From Balanoglossus misakiensis (lineage: Eukaryota > Hemichordata), in contig CM082576.2 of the NCBI GenBank assembly GCA_040954595.2, positions 16,120,001 through 16,184,000 on the forward strand: a stretch of DNA of 64,000 bases. Reading direction: 5' to 3'. This document shows, one piece after another, positions 12,201-22,500 of this stretch (position 1 is its first letter; each line of letters starts with the position of its first letter). A program made the position numbers and the translations under genes. The notes under the pieces are model-generated. The model saw only the letters and a list, made by a program, of their open reading frames with translations. It was not told where the DNA came from and ran no database searches.

Positions 12201-13076
12201 ACATCAGGTTGGCATACTGAATTTTGAAAAAAGAATTGTGAAATGCTCAAGATTGGGGTAATTGAATAGTACATCGTGTATACATGTAGTGGCAAAGGAC
12301 ACGTGGAACAGAGAAGTAAAAATCACCTTGTTGAGTTAATAAATCGCTATGGACACCAAACCAAGAGACAAAAACTTACAATTGTAATCGTTTCTCAATA
12401 CAGATTTGACAAACCCCAAGACAAACAAAAAGACAGCTGGCTTCTCTCCGCAAGAGAGAGATGGTTTCACCGAGCACCTGGAGGCTGGTTTTGTCGATAG
12501 TTATCGTCATCTGTATCCAGAGAAAACCGGTGAATGGTCATTTTGGTCCTATATGATGAATGCTAGGGGCAAGAACATTGGTTGGTAAGTTCAATCATGT
12601 TGGCTTCATAGTGTAAGTCATGTTCTAAGGACAGTTGCCTGGTATCCATAACCCAGTGTGTTTTAGATAGACTCACACACAAGGGTCTGGCCACGCAGTC
12701 AACTATCTTCCATTTTTAAGATCTGCATGTCAATAGAACTCAAAATGCGATGTCACGGCAACGAGGTTACCACATGGTCTTGATTCTGACATCGTTCAAT
12801 TAAAGTCAATCACCTTACGCGACACACTACTTTGAGTTTTTCAGTGATTTTTGGTCAAACATTATATTTCTCCCAAAGTACTGCGATGTTTTGCAGGACT
12901 CTAGTTAGATGTGTTCATGGTGATTTTCTGAAAATTTATCTTTGATTTTATTTTTCAGGCGTTTGGATTACTTTGTGATTTCCAAGAGGCTGCTGGATAA
13001 TTTATGCGACTCAACTATCAGAACGAAGGTGTATGGCAGTGATCATGCTCCTGTTGTGCTCTTGCTGCATATCTGA
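6293..13076 (+). CDS. APEX1: DNA-(apurinic or apyrimidinic site) endonuclease APE1, complete, 11 coding exons
   Basis: Exons: 6293-6313, 7056-7100, 7348-7395, 7800-7876, 8530-8587, 8888-9086, 9642-9713, 10034-10064, 10845-10957, 12404-12584, 12959-13076; all introns GT-AG. They sum to 963 nt, 320 aa (human 318). The enzyme cuts the backbone 5' of abasic sites in base excision repair in the nucleus. Exonuclease III-fold landmarks are all present: WNVNG (N74), IQETK (E102), TYIPNAG (Y174), GDLNV (D213, N215), RLDYF (D285) and SDH (H311). The basic start MPKAKRK suits a nuclear localisation signal. Exons 2 and 3 are near-copies ([15 protein letters not shown] and [16 protein letters not shown]). 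The position of mammalian redox Cys65 is Val (LKIVSWN), so Ref-1 redox activity is not predicted. The start gives a good Kozak context (GCCATGC). A candidate poly(A) signal AATAAA lies near 14406. Confidence 0.95.
6747..6950. mobile_element. MITE with 8-bp target duplication and internal telomere-like repeats (APEX1 intron 1)
   Basis: The terminal inverted repeats are GGATCTGGTTC and GAACCAGATCC, extended inward by TAGTGGACACGACTATACCC. TATATGTT directly flanks both ends (6739-6746 and 6951-6958), an 8-bp duplication as made by hAT-type transposases. The loop contains GGGTTAGGAGGGTTAGGGG and then CCCTAACCCTCCTAACCCTA, i.e. interrupted TTAGGG repeats in both orientations. Confidence 0.85.
8231..8408. 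repeat. Inverted-repeat element E, diverged copy (APEX1 intron 4)
   Basis: Shares CACCCTATGGTGCTTCTTC, AAACAGTTGAGG, GAGCCTTGT and the GGGCTGTGAGAGAATCT right end with the copy at 5.0 kb. The left end is degraded. Confidence 0.65.
9742..9975. mobile_element. MITE family A, truncated copy (APEX1 intron 7)
   Basis: Begins TTAAAGGGACAGAGTCTC and follows the left half and loop region of the family A palindrome (CCACACACACCTTCCATCCC, then ACTCGCC...GGCGAGTTT). The right terminus is missing. Confidence 0.8.
10327..10419. repeat. Short foldback repeat family D (APEX1 intron 8)
   Basis: A 93-base inverted repeat with ends TTAACTCTTTCACC and GGTGAAAGGGTTAA. It has related copies at 46.8, 58.1 and 58.4 kb. 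The inner sequence GGAGGTCCAACCGTACCATAG is partly shared. Confidence 0.78.
11188..11803. mobile_element. Non-autonomous DNA transposon with G-rich arms (APEX1 intron 9)
   Basis: Ends TACCGTAGTTTGCCGGGTAA and TTACCCGGACAACTACGGTA are inverted partners. Long G-runs (11247-11255 and 11685-11708) are each followed by CTTTAG-CCGGATATGGCCTCGA, a direct internal repeat. The centre is GC-rich, unlike its surroundings, and has no convincing ORF. A TA target duplication is possible. Confidence 0.75.
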
Positions 13077-13188
13077 TCAGGACAAGTAGACACTCTGTTC
13101 TAGTTTACTTTAGTTCTCAGGCTTTTAAATTTTCAGTTTCTTGACACAGGGTTAAGTTTCTTTTCACAGGGTTTAACGTTCAAGCATA

Positions 13189-13542
13189 TTAAAGGGACAA
13201 ATTTTCTCTTTCACTGCCCTTTTTTGATTTACGTTTGATACAAGACACCATTTTTTATTCTACATGTGAATATATAGTGAATCAACGTTCAACCACACAC
13301 AACTTCCATCCCGCTTGTATGATATGAGAGTAAAAACTCGCCCAAGATAAATAAATGGTAGAGACCGATTATTCATTTGGCGAGTTTTTTTACTCTCATG
13401 TCTACAAGTGGGATGGAAGGTGTGTGTGGTTGAACGTTGATTTACTATATATTTACGTGTAAAATAACACAAACGGTGTCTTGTATCAAACATACTTAAT
13501 TAATGGAAAAAGGGCAGTGAGAGATTGACTTTGTCCCTTTAA
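13189..13542. mobile_element. MITE family A, full palindromic copy downstream of APEX1
   Basis: About 354 bases, nearly a perfect inverted repeat: TTAAAGGGACA at the left and TGTCCCTTTAA-type sequence at the right, with arms containing TTTGATACAAGACACC, GTTCAACCACACACAACTT and CTCGCC. TTAA at both ends suggests a piggyBac-like TTAA target. It has no coding capacity. Confidence 0.88.
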
Positions 13543-13547
13543 AGTTG

Positions 13548-14465
13548 TCCGAACAGAGTTTTGTGTTATCAGAATATTGAAAACCTTTCAAACAGAAGGT
13601 AGTGTTGTCATGACAGTGTAGTAAACTGTAACAGTAGAACGTAGTGCTTTTTGGCCCCCATTTGGTACATGTGTCTACCCCAGGAGCTTATGGGTATGGT
13701 CGTTGTCTGTCTTCTAGATATGTTTGTGACAAGTAGAGTCAAACAGCTGTTTCTATAGTTCGTTCTCCAGCTTTGAAAATTTCAGTTTCTTTTTTACAGG
13801 GTGTACCATTTTGGTGTAAGTTATCCAAACCAAGTGTTGTGTTGTCAGAATTTGTGAAAATCTTTTCAACAAAAGGCAGTTTTGTCATGACATGTCGAAA
13901 ACTTTACCAGTGGATCACAAAATCTGGTAGGAGAAAAAACTCAAGTCATTGACACACTAGCAAATGTCCTTGATTTCACACTTAGGTTTTGTATTTTCAG
14001 GATATTTTTGGAAAAATTGTGTTCATGAAAAAGTATCATAATCATGACTTTGTTGAAAAAATTACTGGTTGATCGTAAAACCTTGCAAAGTTTGGTAGGA
14101 AGAAAAATCAAACTCTGATATTATACCTGCATTTCATCTACTATCATGTTTTGTATTTTCAGACATTAAAACTTTTATATGTTCAGGATTTTTTGAAAAT
14201 AAAAATGTTTGCACTGATGAAAAAGTATGATAATCATGATATTGTAGAAAAAATTACCAGTTGGTCGTACAATCATGCAAAGTTCTGTAGGAAGAAAAAT
14301 CAAACTTTGATATTATACCTGCATTTCATCCAAGTTTTTGTATTCTCAGATTTAAACAGTTTTGTATTTTCAGACTTTTAAAGTTTTGTACTTTCTGATT
14401 AAAAAAAATAAACATGGTTAAAACAGTTGGTAGTGTTATCTTGATATTGAAGAAAAATGTACCAG
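13548..14465. repeat. Degenerate tandem repeats downstream of APEX1
   Basis: About four or five units of roughly 185-250 bases, each with a GTTTTGTATTTTCAG-like start, an AAAAATTACCAGT(T/G)G(A/G)TC block and AGGAAGAAAAATCAAAC. The two best-preserved units start near 14001 and 14185. They probably lie in the APEX1 3' UTR or just beyond it. Confidence 0.65.
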
Positions 14466-15489
14466 AGTATCACTATTTCTTGAGCATATTCTAAGCCAAC
14501 TTCTTGTTTTCACAACCTCTTCCTTTGTCTACTTTCTTTCTTTGAAACTGTCCTAACCAGTTAACTCTTCACACTCTTTGTTTAAAACATTCTTATGTGC
14601 TAGTTTGTGGTTGTGTGAATGTATATTTTTATTCAAAAATAGAGTTACAAAATGCAGATAATTTCCCCAGAAATCCAACCTCGGATCTCACTTCAAGAGA
14701 TCCCCTCTCACCCGTAACACAACATGCCATTTGCCCAGACAACAGAGCTTAGAGGGAAAAGTTGGTTAAGAACAAAACTCTCAGTTTCTATCATATTAGT
14801 ATCTACGTTCCCTGGATAAATCGCTGTGGTTAGACAGCAAAACCAGAGCTGCAGAACCAAACTATCTGGAAGTGCACAGTTTTGTAAAAGTGGCCAAAAA
14901 ACATTCAATCACGATGTTCTGGCCTTCTCGATAACCATATGACGTGAAAGCTGGAGATAGTTTATTAAGCTATGTGATCTAATGTTTTGACCACTTTACA
15001 ATGTGACCAATAATTCGATTCTCTTCCAGATGAAATGAATTTGTGGAAGAAATTTCACACACATATTCTAGAAACATATCCTCATTGGATGGGACATATT
15101 TTAGCTAAATATTTTCAACTGAAAAGTAATTATCGGGCGAAAAGTTTCTGCCTACAGCGCCCTCATGTGGCCATCTGAAGTCATTTTGGTGGTCAACTGT
15201 ATGTTTCGCAGAGTCAACTCTGGGATTTTTCTGGTGGAGTCCACAGGCTGTTTTCATTACATACTCCATTCCTACCTCTGAATCAGTAGTTTGAACTATC
15301 GCCAGGTTCCGCATCACATGCGTGCTACCCCTTTTCTAAGTTAGGAGCAGTCAAAGTGTGAAACAAACCTCTTGCGACTGACCAGATGTTGGCAATCTTC
15401 TTCCTAAACTAGATCAGGTTGAAGATTTTGCTAGTTGTGCGCAACTAAATTAATACAGATATGTGGTAGTCATAAGATACAAAAGTGGT

Positions 15490-15640
15490 TCATTCTAAGA
15501 AAGTTGCCACTTTGGCTCTGTAAAAGGCCAGAGTTTCTGCCTGAGGGTAAATATTCCAGTCTTTGATAGTTGGGGGGAATAAATGATCCTTCCTGTAGTC
15601 TGTCTTCATCATGGGAACCTGATACGATTCACAATGCATA
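15490..15640 (-). pseudogene. Decayed LINE ORF2 C-terminal fragment
   Basis: The minus strand reads YQVPMMKTDYRKDHLFPPTI followed by KDWNIYPQAETLAFYRAKVA. This resembles the common tail of CR1/L2-like LINE polymerases (a TDxxxxSFFPRTIRDWN pattern). No ORF or upstream RT motif survives and stops flank it. It is too short to classify. Confidence 0.45.
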
Positions 15641-16457
15641 TGTCTTGCATAGCCCTATCTCTTAAAACATTTCAAAGATTTGTCTTTCTCTATGGCTACT
15701 AAACGTGCATCAATTTCAAAGAGCATAGTTTTGGCCCAGACTCTTTTCTCCGTTGCTAGGGTCTATGTTCTAAAGTTTTCCATTGTAGTTGGTTCAACAT
15801 ATGGAGTGTGTACATTAGATATTAAAGACATGATACCAATCTGTCTGTATGTATGTATGGATCCCATGTGGGAGCATATTCCAACGTATGTCTTACAAGG
15901 GCTTTGTAGGCCTTTTCCTCCATGGAGTGGGAACTGACCTGAAGCTTAACTTCTACGAAGAAACCCAAGCCAATATCACACTCTGTCCTCAACCAAATTG
16001 ATGTTCCAACCTAACTATAGAATGTACAAAAAACTACCGTGTTGACCTTCTGAATTGGCAGTGGCACGACTGATGTTAATACGACAAGAAATGTAAAACA
16101 AAAACATACATGGCCAGCAAGTCCTGATAAGTTCCTTCATTTGTTCAGTTGTCGTTGGTTGTTCAAATACTGTCCCCAGCTTGACTCGACCAGAGAGACT
16201 ACCCCACGACCAAAAAGCCCCTTTTCTCACAAACGCGACGGTGAAATATATTGTATTTCCATCGGTAAAATTGTGGATATCTCATAGACATTCATAGAGA
16301 TGAAGAGCTGGACCTTTCATTTTATTTCATAGATCGAAAAGTACTGGTACATTTATTTCACCTATAAGAGATTCTGTGGCGATATGATTAAAACTTTACG
16401 GCATCCACAATGTAAGGGTAGGACTAAACGAATATATTAGGAACGCAACGTTATATC

Positions 16458-16700
16458 CGCAAAATATAGAGAAATACACTAATATCTCTACAAAATATAG
16501 CCAGTGACCGTGATCACTCTACAAAATAAAGCAAAAGAAACGAATAGGCCTAACACCAGATCAATTACTCGACAAAATAAAACAAAGGACAGTAAAATCT
16601 GCGCGTAAAGACAGGGAAATGCATTGAAACCTCCACAAAATAAAACGAACGAAGGACACCGAAATCTCCACAAAATCAACCGAAAATACATCGAAATCTT
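16458..16700. repeat. Degenerate minisatellite, 40-45 base period
   Basis: Five or six units recognisable by ACAAAATA(A/T)A followed by ACGAA, GACA and GAAATC. It is strongly diverged. Confidence 0.55.
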
Positions 16701-17715
16701 CGTTTATGGATGGGTCATGTTATTCTTTGTAGTTCTTGCTCGTTATTTTAATCTATATTTCTGGAGCGTTGTTGGACTGCAATTTAGGCCTACTGCTCGT
16801 TACTGCTTTTGCAAACACCCCAACCCAGTGTTCGGCTGGGAGGAGAGTCCACTTATGCGAGAACCAGAGATTTTGTTATGAAACTTTAAGAGCCTCAACT
16901 GTTAGTGTTTGATAGCCTAGAAAGTACATAAAATAAAGCTCGCATGTTTGGGGCAAAGAGTGATGACCGCATCACGTTCCAGCTCCTGGGAATTGTGTTG
17001 TAAACGGACATTGCCTTAGACTTGCTCCAAGTCCGATGGGCTTCATTATTGGGATCGAGTTGCCCCATGGTGGTCAGTGGACGGTAACCGAAACCAGAAG
17101 CTCACCAGCCCTGAATTCGTTTCTCAGCTCAGTGCCAAAAACTCGCTCAAAGCAATCAAGCAATTGCAAACACACGAAAAATTTTGTGAATATACCTGAA
17201 AGTTTGCTCTATCATTCATTCACAAACATGCCAAATATTATGTTGACATTTTTGTACAAACATGTAATAAGCTACTCTCTTAAGCCACGTAAGCTTACTT
17301 TGCAATTGTGCGGTATGCTAGCAATGCATGTGATATCACTACGGGTCTAGAAATCATCACGAGCAAGGTTTCATTGTTCAGTTTAAAGCCTTGATCACGT
17401 CCTCACTATCACGACAATTTATTATCGGTTTCACTGGTGACGTAATAAATTGGTTTTCAGACATCGTGCTGTTTGGTTTGCTGTTGGTATAATTGTTTTC
17501 CTTTAGATGCATGTTGCCGCCAAGTCAATTAATATTTGCAAATAACATGGTAAATTTTAATACTCGGGGAAAAAAGTATACAAGCCGATTCTTAGTAAGT
17601 AAGAAATACATGTAAAGCTGTTTATTGGCGTCAGGCGGTCTTCTAAATTTCCATGCAGTAGACCTTAATTGTGTTAAACCATATGGTTAAACAGACCAAA
17701 GTTCGAGAAACTCTA

Positions 17716-17717
<2 letters not shown>

Positions 17718-17788
<71 letters not shown>

Positions 17789-17825
17789 CCATCATCACCA
17801 TCATCATCATCATCATCATCATCAT
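17718..17825 (+). repeat. (ATC)n microsatellite, 5' side of the LINE
   Basis: About 108 bases of ATC/TCA repeat with a few ACC variants near 17789-17801. It ends where ATGGTGGTGGTGGCGG begins, which I take as the LINE's 5' end. Confidence 0.95.
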
Positions 17826-18033
17826 GGTGGTGGTGGCGGTACAGAAGCGCTCCTGACTTGGCGTTGCTTTTCTGGTGTTTGAGGTACCATCCCTCAAAAA
17901 TCGTTCAACTACAGTATTGTGAGTACGGTACTGTTTCACTTTACTTGATTTTTACTGTCATATTTGTGCTGATTGGGGGGATTTTTGGTGGATTGTTTTC
18001 TTTGCCACCGAGTGGCAGCCCGGGGTCGGCAAT

Positions 18034-19599
18034 ATGGCTGCCCAGGCTGACAGTCCATTTCGGAGATTGACTAGGAAACATGCGATTAGGTGCACTAATG
18101 TTCAAGATCTCCCTGTGGAGAGTTATGTTGAGGAAATAGCTAAGGAGATTGGGAGCGAGAATATTATCGCTGCCTCACGCATGAATCGTTCTGTTGTGGT
18201 GTTCCTGGCTTCGCTTGAGCATGTAGAAAGCATTGTTGAATCCAGACTGTCGGTTAAAGGTGAAATGGTTGACGTTGAGCATATGGTGAAGCCAGCTTCG
18301 AAACTTATTCTTTCTAACGTCCCCCCTTTTATACCAAATGAATACTTAGAAGAAGAGTTGTGGAAATTGGGTAGAGTGGTCGGGAACATGAGACCTATTC
18401 CTCTAGGATGCAAAAATCCTGCGTTGAAACACGTAAAGTCGTTCAGACGGCAAATCCATGTTTTATTGCATAATGAAAATATTGATGGCCTCATCAATGT
18501 TAAATATGAAGATCGTCTTTACCCAATATATATTACGATAGACGAAATGAGATGTTTTCTTTGTGGGGCAAAAGGACATATCCGCAAATCTTGCCCTCTT
18601 ACTCGTGAAGTTGTAAGCACATGGCAAGCTAGAACGAAAAACAGCGATAATGATATTACTGTAGGTGTGAACAATAGTGTTAATGATCTTGCACAAAAGA
18701 GAAATGATAATGAGATGCAGACTGAGGTAAACAGCGATAATGAGATTACTGTAGGTGTGAACAAAAGTGTTAACGATCTTGCACAAAAGAGAAATGATAA
18801 TGAGATGCAGACAGAAGGTGTCAATGATGTCATCATGCCTGAAAAAATCAATAACAACAGCTCTGAGAGGGCAGATGATAAAACAATGAATAATACAAGT
18901 GTTAATATGGTTGAGGGTGCAGATGATGTAATTGCAAAGGAAAAAACCAGTAGTAATGGAAGTACAAGTGGTGTTACTACGGAAGAGAAGACTAACAACG
19001 ACACAGAAACAAGGCCTTTTAATGTAGGTGATATTGATGAAGACAGGGTACTACCCCCTTCTTCTCCTCCTTCCACTCCTTCTGTGTGGTCTTCTCTTTC
19101 CCTCCCCTCCTCTTCCGATCCCTCCTCCTCCCTCTCCCTTGATTTTCCCGAGACTCCTTTCTCTGGTGTGAATTTTCACAAATCCAGAAAGGAATCAGTC
19201 CCTCCTGATTCCCAGATTACAGTTTCAACACCAATCAGTACGTCTAATAGTTTTGACATTCTTAGTCAGGGTTCAGAGTCGGATGCTGATTGCATCTCTG
19301 TGACTTCTGAACTTCCTGATAATATTTCTATGACCTCTGACACTTCTGACATTTCTGAACTTTCTGAACGTAGGGAGGTTCAAGCTACTAATCTCATTGC
19401 TTTTTTAGAGGAAATTAAGGGATCGAAGAATATGATAGAACAATGCTATGAGTACTGTTCAGATATAAGATTGCTGATTAAATCATTCAACAAGCTACGC
19501 AAAACCACTCTTGTTGATAACAAACAAAAAGTCAGGATACAGAGACTCATGGCAAAGCTGTTTACTCATGTTAGAACTAAAGGTAACACCCCTAAATAA
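18034..19599 (+). CDS. LINE ORF1: nucleic-acid-binding protein with one CCHC zinc knuckle
   Basis: 521 aa. The N-terminal third carries LILSNVPPFIPNEYLEEEL and GCKNPALKHVKSFRRQ, a block I associate with Tx1-type ORF1 proteins. A single CX2CX4HX4C knuckle (CFLCGAKGHIRKSC) lies at residues 174-187. Residues about 203-262 are two copies of a 30-residue repeat (NSDNDITVGVNNSVNDLAQK and its near-copy). A Ser/Pro-rich acidic middle and a basic, helical C-terminus (KLRKTTLVDNKQKVRIQRLM) follow. ORF1 proteins coat the element's RNA and act as chaperones in the ribonucleoprotein. The stop TAA shares its last A with the ORF2 start codon. Confidence 0.9.
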   Translation: MAAQADSPFRRLTRKHAIRCTNVQDLPVESYVEEIAKEIGSENIIAASRMNRSVVVFLASLEHVESIVESRLSVKGEMVDVEHMVKPASKLILSNVPPFIPNEYLEEELWKLGRVVGNMRPIPLGCKNPALKHVKSFRRQIHVLLHNENIDGLINVKYEDRLYPIYITIDEMRCFLCGAKGHIRKSCPLTREVVSTWQARTKNSDNDITVGVNNSVNDLAQKRNDNEMQTEVNSDNEITVGVNKSVNDLAQKRNDNEMQTEGVNDVIMPEKINNNSSERADDKTMNNTSVNMVEGADDVIAKEKTSSNGSTSGVTTEEKTNNDTETRPFNVGDIDEDRVLPPSSPPSTPSVWSSLSLPSSSDPSSSLSLDFPETPFSGVNFHKSRKESVPPDSQITVSTPISTSNSFDILSQGSESDADCISVTSELPDNISMTSDTSDISELSERREVQATNLIAFLEEIKGSKNMIEQCYEYCSDIRLLIKSFNKLRKTTLVDNKQKVRIQRLMAKLFTHVRTKGNTPK

Positions 19600-22500
19600 T
19601 GGTCTCAATGGATTTTTTACTTATAATCTCTTGCCTGCTGATGATTAATATTTCCACTGCTACATGGAATATTAATGGTGGTCATGATTCGTTGAAAAGG
19701 TATGATGTCCTTTCGACTTTAAAATTAATTAATCGGTCTGACTTTTACTTTCTTCAAGAAACCCATTCGACGCCAAACGATGAAGCGCAATGGCAAATAG
19801 TTTGGCGTGCACCAATTTATTTCTCCCATGGTTCTAGTAACTCTGCTGGCGTTGCCATAATGCTTTCACAAAATAAGAAGGTCGATATTATTTCCTCTCA
19901 AAGTGTTGTTCATGGTCATTTACTACATCTTCGCGTCAAAATTGACGATAATTATGTTAATCTCATTAATGTTTATGCTCCAAACAATGGAGGTGACCGT
20001 TTCAGCTTCTTTAAGAAACTTGAAAAGTTGTTAAGTGAGATCAGTGTTGATGATACCGTAATTATTGGTGGGGATTTTAACTGTACTCTTAAGCCTCAGT
20101 TGGACCGTACTTCCACAGTTGAACCACATCTCAAATCGTCGCGTCTTCTTGCTTCAATTATGCATAAATCTAAACTTTCTGACGCCTGGCGCTATTTCCA
20201 CAACAATGCACGGAATTATACTTGGCAAAGAGGAGATAATAAATCTCGTATTGATACCTTCTATGTAAATAATTGGCTTACTTCAAAAATTACGTCTGCA
20301 GCCATTGATTCCTCTGTGAATGTTTCTGATCACTCGATTGTCTCAATTAATATCTCTGTCAAAAATTCTCGGAGTAAAAATCCAGTCTGGTGCCTCAATT
20401 CTAGTCTTCTTAATGAAGAAGACTATTGTAATCTTATTCGCCAATTCTGGGAAAAATGGCAAAAAGAGAAATTCAGATTTAAGTCTTTACAGAGTTGGTG
20501 GGATATTGGTAAACACAAAATCAAAGAATTGAGTAAGCAATACAGTCATGAACGTACTAACAACTACAAACGTATGAAACAGGATATTGTTAATGAAATT
20601 GAACAAATTGAGCGTATTATTGATAAACAGCCTAACCTGAATGCTAGGTATCAGCAACAAAAGGAGCTTCTTGATAATTTGATAAAAACTGAGACTCGAG
20701 GAGCTGCTATCCGCTCCAGACATCAGCTTCTTAATGAAGCAGACGCTAACACTCATTTCTTTTACTCACTTGAGAAACATAGAGGAGTGCGTAAAAATAT
20801 CACTCAGCTTAGGCTTCACGATCAAACCTTAACTGAAAACCAAGCTGAAATTCGCAATATGGTTCGTGATTTCTATCAGAAGCTTTATACACCAGACCCT
20901 ACTTCTTACAATGATCAAGAAACTATTCTTAAGGATCTGCCACAACTTAACCCGGAAAATGTTGAGCTTTGTGATGACACAATTTCGTTCGAGGAGCTTA
21001 CAAACGCTCTGAATTATGTTTCTACTAATAAAACACCTGGTATTGATGGTCTCCCTGTTGAGTTTTATAAAACTTTCTGGCCTAGTCTCGGGAGAGACTT
21101 GCATGAAATGTTAAATGCCTCAATTAAAGAAGGTTTTCTTCCAACTTCATGTCGGAGAGCTGTAATATCGCTTATACCAAAGCCAGGTGACAACACACTA
21201 CTAAAAAACTGGAGGCCTGTCAGCTTACTCTGTTCTGATTATAAAATCTTTACGAAAGCCTTGTCCATTCGTCTCCGTGGTGTTTTACACAATGTTATTC
21301 ATCTTGATCAAAGCTACACCATTCCAGGCAGACAGATTTTTGACAATATTCACCTGATTAGAGATTGTATTAACTACCATAATGAGTTTAATCTTCCCCT
21401 TGGTATTCTCTCTGTCGACCAAGAAAAAGCGTTTGATAGGGTTCACCATAATTATCTTCTCAGAGCACTCAAAGCTTTTGGTTTTGGTGAAACTTTTATT
21501 AAATACATTGATCTTTTGTATACTAACACTGAAAGTGTCATTCGTGTGAATAGCGCCCTGACTGGTCCAGTTCAATTTCAACGGGGTATAAGACAAGGTT
21601 GCTCTTTATCAGGACAACTTTATGCTATTTGTATTGAACCTTTATTACATAAAATTAGATCTGAAACCAATATTTTGGGGATTACTATCCCCAAAAGCAA
21701 TGATCGTAAGTGTAAACTTTCTGCATATGCAGATGATATTAGCTTTTTGATCACTAAGAATTCTGACTTCAGTAAAATGCGCCAGTGGCTTTGTAGTTAT
21801 GAAAACGCGAGCAATGCTCATATTAATTATGGTAAATCTGAAGGTTTGTGGGTTGGAAGATGGCGAGGTAGAACTGACCACCCCTTGGGAATCAAATGGA
21901 ACAGTAGAGGGCTTAAAATTCTTGGTATCTACCTTGGGAATACGGATGAGTTCTTTCAACAAAATTGGGATGACTGTGTTCGCAAAATCAATAATAAGCT
22001 TTCTTGGTGGTCAAGGTTTGTAAAAGCTATGTCATATCGGGGGCGTGTAATTGTTATTAATCATCTGGCTGCTACTAAACTGTTTCATAGACTAGTTTGT
22101 TTATCTCCTCCCCCTGATATCATTTCTTATATTCAAAATACTTTTCTTGATTTCTTCTGGCAAGGCCGGCACTGGCTTCCAGCTCACTTACTTTATGCTC
22201 GCATTGAAAGTGGGGGTCAAAACCTCGTTTGTCTTCCTGTTCGGATCAATGCTTTCCGTTTGCAACGTTTGCAGAGGTTTCTCCATTCCTCCCTGGATCA
22301 TCCTTCGTTTTCTTTCTTGGAATACTATTTTAAAACAGTCCATGCTCTAGATTATGGCGCTCAACTTCTTGCAATTGAAATTCCTTCGATACCAGGAACT
22401 TTGCCTTTATTTTATCGTGATCTCCTCAAAACATGGAATTTGATTAAAAGACTTAGGAAAGATCATCCCACAGCTATTTGTGATATTCTTAACGAACCTC

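Larger units (their letters stand above)
14466..17717. other. Gene-poor interval between APEX1 and the LINE
   Basis: Apart from the LINE fossil at 15.5 kb I see no gene. ORFs here are short and lack motifs. From 16458 to 16700 there is a degenerate 40-45 base tandem repeat with the core CTCCACAAAATAAAACGAA. The rest looks like ordinary noncoding DNA. Confidence 0.55.

Noticed and set aside
15105-15317. Minus-strand 70-codon frame with many Asp, His and Trp
   Set aside because: Looks less random than most, but I could not match it to any family. It may be part of the same decayed LINE region.
16015-16230. Minus-strand frame starting MRKGAFWSWGSLSGRVK
   Set aside because: No recognisable domain and no continuation on either side.
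17643-17939. Minus-strand frame with a long run of methionines, and the plus-strand poly-isoleucine frame opposite
   Set aside because: Both are translations of the (ATC)n microsatellite, not genes.
18463-19076. Long minus-strand frames within LINE ORF1
   Set aside because: Shadows of the plus-strand ORF1; hydrophobic because of its acidic and Ser-rich codons.
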